DNA from: an uncultured Clostridia bacterium
Lineage (GTDB): Bacteria > Bacillota > Clostridia > Oscillospirales > Acutalibacteraceae
Assembly: GCA_946002045.1 (NCBI GenBank)
Contig: CAMFYM010000016.1
Span: 1-18,098 of the forward strand
Direction: 5' to 3'
DNA length: 18,098 nt
Part shown: positions 14,468 through 18,098 of the stretch, in pieces
How positions within the stretch are numbered: the first letter of the stretch is position 1
Layout of the letters: each line of letters opens with the position of its first letter
Position numbers and translations under genes: made by a program
Notes under the pieces: model-generated
The model's input: only the letters and a program-made list of their open reading frames with translations
Told to the model about the DNA's origin: nothing
The model's database searches: none

Positions 14468-14478
14468 TAAGGAGAAAA

Positions 14479-14661
14479 ATGGACTTGAATTTAGGTGACA
14501 TTGTAATTATGAAAAAGCCACACCCCTGTGGCTGCAGAGAGTTTGAAATAACAAGGCTTGGGGTTGACTACAAGCTGAAATGCTGTAATTGTCAACGAGA
14601 ATTTATGATACCAAGGGTTAAGGCAGAAAAAAGCATAAAGGCAGTTAAAGAAAATGAGTAG
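14479..14661 (+). CDS. DUF951 family small protein
   Basis: The 60-residue protein starts MDLNLGDIVIMKKPHPCGCREFEITRLGVDYKLKC and matches the DUF951 family (B. subtilis YyzM relatives). The function is unknown. Cysteines in HPCGC and KCCNCQ form a possible zinc-binding pair of knuckles. The ATG at 14479 has AAGGAG 4 bases upstream, directly after the MITE. Its end overlaps the murI start by 8 bases (ATG at 14654), so it heads the operon and the two are likely translationally coupled. Confidence 0.88.
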   Translation: MDLNLGDIVIMKKPHPCGCREFEITRLGVDYKLKCCNCQREFMIPRVKAEKSIKAVKENE

Positions 14662-15433
14662 CAATAAGCCTATTGGATTTTTGGACTCCGGTATCGGTGG
14701 AATAAGCGTTTTAAGCAAGGCTGTTAAAATTCTGCCAAAGGAGGATTTTGTTTTTTTCAGCGACTCTGCCAACAACCCCTACGGCGATAAGACCGACAGC
14801 GAAATAATCAGCAGATGCGATTATTTAGTTGACCTTTTGGTTAACAAGAAGCACTGCAAGGCTGTTGTGCTTGCCTGCAACACTGCATCTGCCAAGGCCG
14901 TTAATTATTTAAGAGAAAAGTACACTGACCTGCCTATCGTTGCTATTGAGCCTGCATACAAAATGGTTCACGACGAAAATCCTGACGGATTTACTCTTGT
15001 TATGGCAACACGAGGTACCCTTGAAAGCGAAAAATTCCACAGGCTTTACACCGAATATAACAACCACAACACAAGGCTCCTTGCCTGTGTGGGACTTGCC
15101 GATGTAATCGAGGACGGAAGCAAGGAGGATATACAAAAATATTTAGAGGATAATCTTAAGGAATTCAAGGGAATAACAGATAATGTGGTATTAGGCTGTA
15201 CCCACTACCCTCTTGCCAAGGAGGAAATAAGGAGCGTGCTGGGTGATGTCAACTTCTTTGACGGCGCACAGGGTGTTTCCAATCAGCTAAAGCGAATTTT
15301 AGTGCAGCAGGATTTACTGAATAATAAAAACGAAAAGGGCAGTATTGAATTTATCGACTCGTCAAAAACAGTGCAAATGCAAAAAGAAAAGGAAAAAAGA
15401 TTTTTTCAGCTGCTTAGTGAGGACAATATATGA
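14654..15433 (+). CDS. murI: Glutamate racemase
   Basis: The 259-residue product converts L- to D-glutamate for peptidoglycan precursor synthesis in the cytoplasm. The catalytic cysteine pair is visible: C75 in VVLACNTASA and C182 in VLGCTHYPL. The N-terminal DSGIGGISVL and NPYGDK loops are also present. The length fits the family. The ribosome binding site is poor, consistent with coupling to the overlapping DUF951 gene. Its stop overlaps the prfA start by 4 bases (ATGA). In this operon cell-wall precursor supply is tied to translation genes. Confidence 0.96.
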   Translation: MSSNKPIGFLDSGIGGISVLSKAVKILPKEDFVFFSDSANNPYGDKTDSEIISRCDYLVDLLVNKKHCKAVVLACNTASAKAVNYLREKYTDLPIVAIEPAYKMVHDENPDGFTLVMATRGTLESEKFHRLYTEYNNHNTRLLACVGLADVIEDGSKEDIQKYLEDNLKEFKGITDNVVLGCTHYPLAKEEIRSVLGDVNFFDGAQGVSNQLKRILVQQDLLNNKNEKGSIEFIDSSKTVQMQKEKEKRFFQLLSEDNI

Positions 15434-16506
15434 TTGATAAGCTAAATGAGGTAGAAAAAAGATTTGAAGAGGTTAACGAGCTTGTGTGCAATCCGGAGAT
15501 TGTGTCCGACCAGGAAAAATACACAAGGCTTATGAAGGAGCTAAAGCAATTAACCCCTGTTGTTGAAAAGTTCAGAGAATATAAAAAGGCACAGTCAACT
15601 CTTGAGGAATCAAAAATGATGCTGGATGAGGGTGGACTTGATGCCGACTTTGCCCAAATGGTAAAGGAAGAGCTTGAGCAAAGCAAGGAGGATATTGAAA
15701 GAATATCAGAGGAGCTTAAGGTGCTTTTGCTGCCCCGTGACCCTAATGATGACAAGAATGTTATTATAGAAATTCGTGGTGGTGCCGGTGGCGAGGAGAG
15801 TGCATTGTTTGCAGGTGTACTTTTCCGTATGTACTCAATGTACGCCGAGTCAAAGGGCTTTAAAACCGAAGTGCTTAACGCCAATGAAACAGGACTTGGC
15901 GGATATAAGGAAATCAGCTTTTCCGTTGAGGGTGACGGTGCTTATTCAAGGTTTAAATTTGAATCAGGCGTTCACCGTGTTCAGCGTGTACCTGAAACAG
16001 AGAGTCAGGGCAGAATACACACCTCCACCACAACTGTTGCCGTTTTGCCGGAGGCAGAGGAGGTTGATTTTGAAATCAATCCAAAGGATTTGCAGATAGA
16101 CACCTTCCGTTCCTCCGGTGCAGGTGGCCAGCATATTAACAAAACATCATCTGCAATCCGTATCACTCACCTGCCCACAGGCACGGTAGTTGAGTGTCAG
16201 GACGAACGCTCACAGCACAAGAACAAGGAAAAGGCACTTAAGGTTTTGCGTTCACGCCTTTATGACGAGGAAAAGGCAAAGCATGATGCAGAAATTGCCG
16301 GCGAAAGAAAGGCACAGGTGGGTACAGGTGACAGATCTGAAAGAATACGCACCTACAATTACCCACAGGGCAGGGTATCCGACCACAGAATAGGCTTAAC
16401 TATTTACAAATTAGAGCAATTTCTTAACGGTGATATGGACGAAATGATTGACGCTCTTATTACAGCCGACACAGCAGAAAAGCTAAAGGCACAAAGCGAG
16501 GAATAA
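15430..16506 (+). CDS. prfA: Peptide chain release factor 1
   Basis: The 358-residue factor releases peptides at UAA and UAG. The stop-codon-reading tripeptide is PET (188-190, in RVPETESQGRIHTS), of the RF1 P-x-T type and not the SPF of RF2. The catalytic GGQ is at 232-234 in SSGAGGQHINKTSSAIR. The N-terminal coiled-coil domain and the C-terminal GRVSDHRIGLTIYKLEQFLNGD are complete. The gene overlaps murI by ATGA. The methyltransferase gene prmC, which often follows prfA and modifies its GGQ glutamine, is absent here; a Sua5/CoaE fusion follows after 29 bp. Confidence 0.97.
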   Translation: MIDKLNEVEKRFEEVNELVCNPEIVSDQEKYTRLMKELKQLTPVVEKFREYKKAQSTLEESKMMLDEGGLDADFAQMVKEELEQSKEDIERISEELKVLLLPRDPNDDKNVIIEIRGGAGGEESALFAGVLFRMYSMYAESKGFKTEVLNANETGLGGYKEISFSVEGDGAYSRFKFESGVHRVQRVPETESQGRIHTSTTTVAVLPEAEEVDFEINPKDLQIDTFRSSGAGGQHINKTSSAIRITHLPTGTVVECQDERSQHKNKEKALKVLRSRLYDEEKAKHDAEIAGERKAQVGTGDRSERIRTYNYPQGRVSDHRIGLTIYKLEQFLNGDMDEMIDALITADTAEKLKAQSEE

Positions 16507-16535
16507 ATTTATACTTTAGCTTCAGGAAGTTCATT

Positions 16536-18098
16536 ATGGAAACAAAAATTTTATCTACAAGTGAATATGATATTGACCTTGCAGGTAAAATTATTGCAGG
16601 TGGAGGGCTTGTTGCATTCCCTACGGAAACGGTTTACGGCTTAGGTGCAAATGCGCTAAACGAGGAGGCTGTAAAAAAGATTTACATTGCCAAGGGCAGA
16701 CCAAGCGACAATCCGTTAATTGTGCATATTGCAGACAAAGGCGACATTGCCCCTTTAGTTAAGGAAATTACGCCAAAGGCACAGGCACTTATTGACAAAT
16801 TTTTTCCTGCACCTTTAACAATTATTCTGCCAAAGAGCGAAAAAATCGGCAGTACCGTATCAGGTGGGCTTGACACCGTTGCCGTAAGAATGCCTGAAAA
16901 CGAAATTGCCCAAAGGCTGATTAAATGTGCAGGATGTCCCGTTGCTGCTCCCAGTGCCAACACATCAGGACTGCCGTCGCCCACAAGGGCAAAATATGTT
17001 ATTGACGATATGATGGGTAAGATTGATGCAATCATTGACGGTGGCGATTGCAAATTCGGTGTGGAGTCAACGGTTATTACCCTTGCCACAGACACACCCA
17101 CCATACTTCGCCCCGGTGCAGTAACCAAGGAAATGATTGAAGATGTTATCGGCGAGGTTATAGTTTCCCCTGCTGTACTTGAGGGTATGAAAAAGGACGA
17201 GATTGCCCAATCACCGGGTATGAAATACAAGCACTATGCACCAAAGGCAAGGGTCGTTATTGTTGATGCAGATAAAAAAGCTTACGAGGATTTTGTTAAT
17301 TCAAGGCAGGATGCATTTGCCCTTTGCTTTGAGGAGGATAATGTTACAATCCCAAAAGTAACCTACGGCAAGGAAAACGATGATTTGTCACAGGCAAGGG
17401 AGCTTTTCGACACCCTTCGACAATTAGATGAAATGGGTGCAAAAAAGGTTTACGCAAGGATACCCTCCGTTACAGGTGTGGGTATGGCTGTTTATAACAG
17501 GCTTATCCGTGCTGCTGCATTCAATGTGATTGATTTAAGAAAGCCCTTTTTTATCGGCTTAACAGGTCAAACCGGTGCCGGCAAGGGATATGTTGCTGAC
17601 AGGCTTAAGGCGTTGGGATTTAATGTGCTTGATGCTGACAAATATGTAAAATCAATTTACGACAACAACCCCGAAATATTAAAAAGACTTGCAAACGCCT
17701 TTGGTGATACGGTAGTTAAAAACGGTCAGGTAGATAGAGCAGAGCTGGGCAAAATTGCATTTTCGTCAAAGGAAAATACGCAAAGGCTGAATTCCATTGT
17801 TCACCCACAGGTTATTGCCATGTGTGAGGCAGACGCAAAGCCCTTGGCAGTTTTTGACGCACCACAGCTTTTTGAGGCAGGTGCACAGGACAAATGCAGC
17901 AAAATTATTTGCGTTACTGCTCCAAAGGAAATTAGGCTTCAACGAATTATCAGCCGTGATAAAATATCAAAGGAAAGGGCACTTGCAAGGATAAATGCCC
18001 AATTTAATGAGCAATACTATATTGACAACTCCGACTATGTTATTGAAAACAACGGTCAGGATATTGATACACAAATTAACAATATTATGGAGGAAATA
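16536..18098 (+). CDS. Sua5/TsaC threonylcarbamoyl-AMP synthase fused to dephospho-CoA kinase (CoaE), 3' end outside the window
   Basis: One uninterrupted frame of 521 codons runs to the window edge. The ATG at 16536 has AGGAAG upstream. Residues 1-~335 are a Sua5-type enzyme that makes threonylcarbamoyl-AMP for tRNA t6A37: AFPTETVYGLGANA, K53-G-R55 with PSDNPLIVHI, S140-A-N142 TSG, then the linker SPGMKYKHYAPKA and the C-terminal Sua5 domain. From residue 338 a CoaE domain begins, which phosphorylates dephospho-CoA in the last step of CoA synthesis: Walker A G344-Q-T-G-A-G-K350-G, NVLDADKYV (363-371), IVHPQV (421-426), APQLFEAG (442-449) and RIISRD (470-475). The CoaE part (~184 residues) is nearly complete. 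The normal Walker A GGIGSGKS is altered to GQTGAGKG. Confidence 0.92.
   Translation, partial: METKILSTSEYDIDLAGKIIAGGGLVAFPTETVYGLGANALNEEAVKKIYIAKGRPSDNPLIVHIADKGDIAPLVKEITPKAQALIDKFFPAPLTIILPKSEKIGSTVSGGLDTVAVRMPENEIAQRLIKCAGCPVAAPSANTSGLPSPTRAKYVIDDMMGKIDAIIDGGDCKFGVESTVITLATDTPTILRPGAVTKEMIEDVIGEVIVSPAVLEGMKKDEIAQSPGMKYKHYAPKARVVIVDADKKAYEDFVNSRQDAFALCFEEDNVTIPKVTYGKENDDLSQARELFDTLRQLDEMGAKKVYARIPSVTGVGMAVYNRLIRAAAFNVIDLRKPFFIGLTGQTGAGKGYVADRLKALGFNVLDADKYVKSIYDNNPEILKRLANAFGDTVVKNGQVDRAELGKIAFSSKENTQRLNSIVHPQVIAMCEADAKPLAVFDAPQLFEAGAQDKCSKIICVTAPKEIRLQRIISRDKISKERALARINAQFNEQYYIDNSDYVIENNGQDIDTQINNIMEEI

Noticed and set aside
15414..15884. 156-codon minus-strand frame over the start of prfA
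   Set aside because: Its serine-rich composition is typical of the antisense of Glu/Lys-rich coding DNA. The plus strand encodes RF1.
16682..17230. 182-codon open frame on the minus strand inside the Sua5 region
   Set aside because: The Ser/Ile/Pro-rich product looks like the complement of the Sua5 coding sequence, whose motifs on the plus strand are unmistakable.
1..18098. CRISPR array or prophage
   Set aside because: No series of short spaced direct repeats and no phage structural, integrase or lysis genes are visible. The DnaD/DnaC-like pair alone is not evidence of a phage.

Overview
The window looks like a chromosomal segment of a low-GC Clostridia bacterium, probably Oscillospiraceae/Ruminococcaceae-like. 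The grounds are AGGAGGTGAT-type ribosome binding sites, a DnaD plus DnaI/DnaC-like loader pair, a single-chain clostridial PurL, an OmpR-type two-component system and a DUF951 protein. This placement is inferred from gene content only.

Layout. Position 1-158 is the start of purL (minus strand). Next come a triple-PAS protein without an output domain (371-1537), a stand-alone PduL phosphotransacylase (minus, 1591-2169) and a family 4 uracil-DNA glycosylase (2271-2834). A response regulator and a six-TM sensor kinase overlap at 3037-5833. A membrane-anchored exported protein with two Asp-rich calcium-type loops follows (6229-7836), then tRNA-Gly(GCC) on the minus strand with a full-consensus promoter. 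The DnaD-like and DnaI/DnaC-like primosome genes occupy 8128-10118.

The region 10120-13016 is an AT-richer accessory module with different codon use. It holds a DUF262-HNH nuclease gene and an EcoRI-family adenine methyltransferase gene that overlap by one base on the minus strand. A small XRE regulator is divergent from them. The shared promoter region carries two palindromes with the core TGTAAC-N5-GTTACA, 24 bp apart. The module is bounded by an imperfect ~36-bp inverted repeat. It reads as a controller-regulated restriction-modification (or related defence) system whose nuclease is a DUF262-HNH protein rather than a classical restriction enzyme. It is the best candidate here for an undescribed system.

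Beyond it lie a 116-bp palindromic repeat, an S1-domain protein (minus, 13162-14076), and an operon of DUF951 protein, murI, prfA and a Sua5/TsaC-CoaE fusion that runs off the window.

A 271-bp MITE-like element with 25-bp terminal inverted repeats and flanking TA occurs twice in the same orientation (5820-6090 and 14197-14467; I count 6 differences). Copy 1 supplies the last codons and stop of the sensor kinase gene. Copy 2 sits between the promoter and the Shine-Dalgarno sequence of the murI-prfA operon, so it should be transcribed as a long structured leader.
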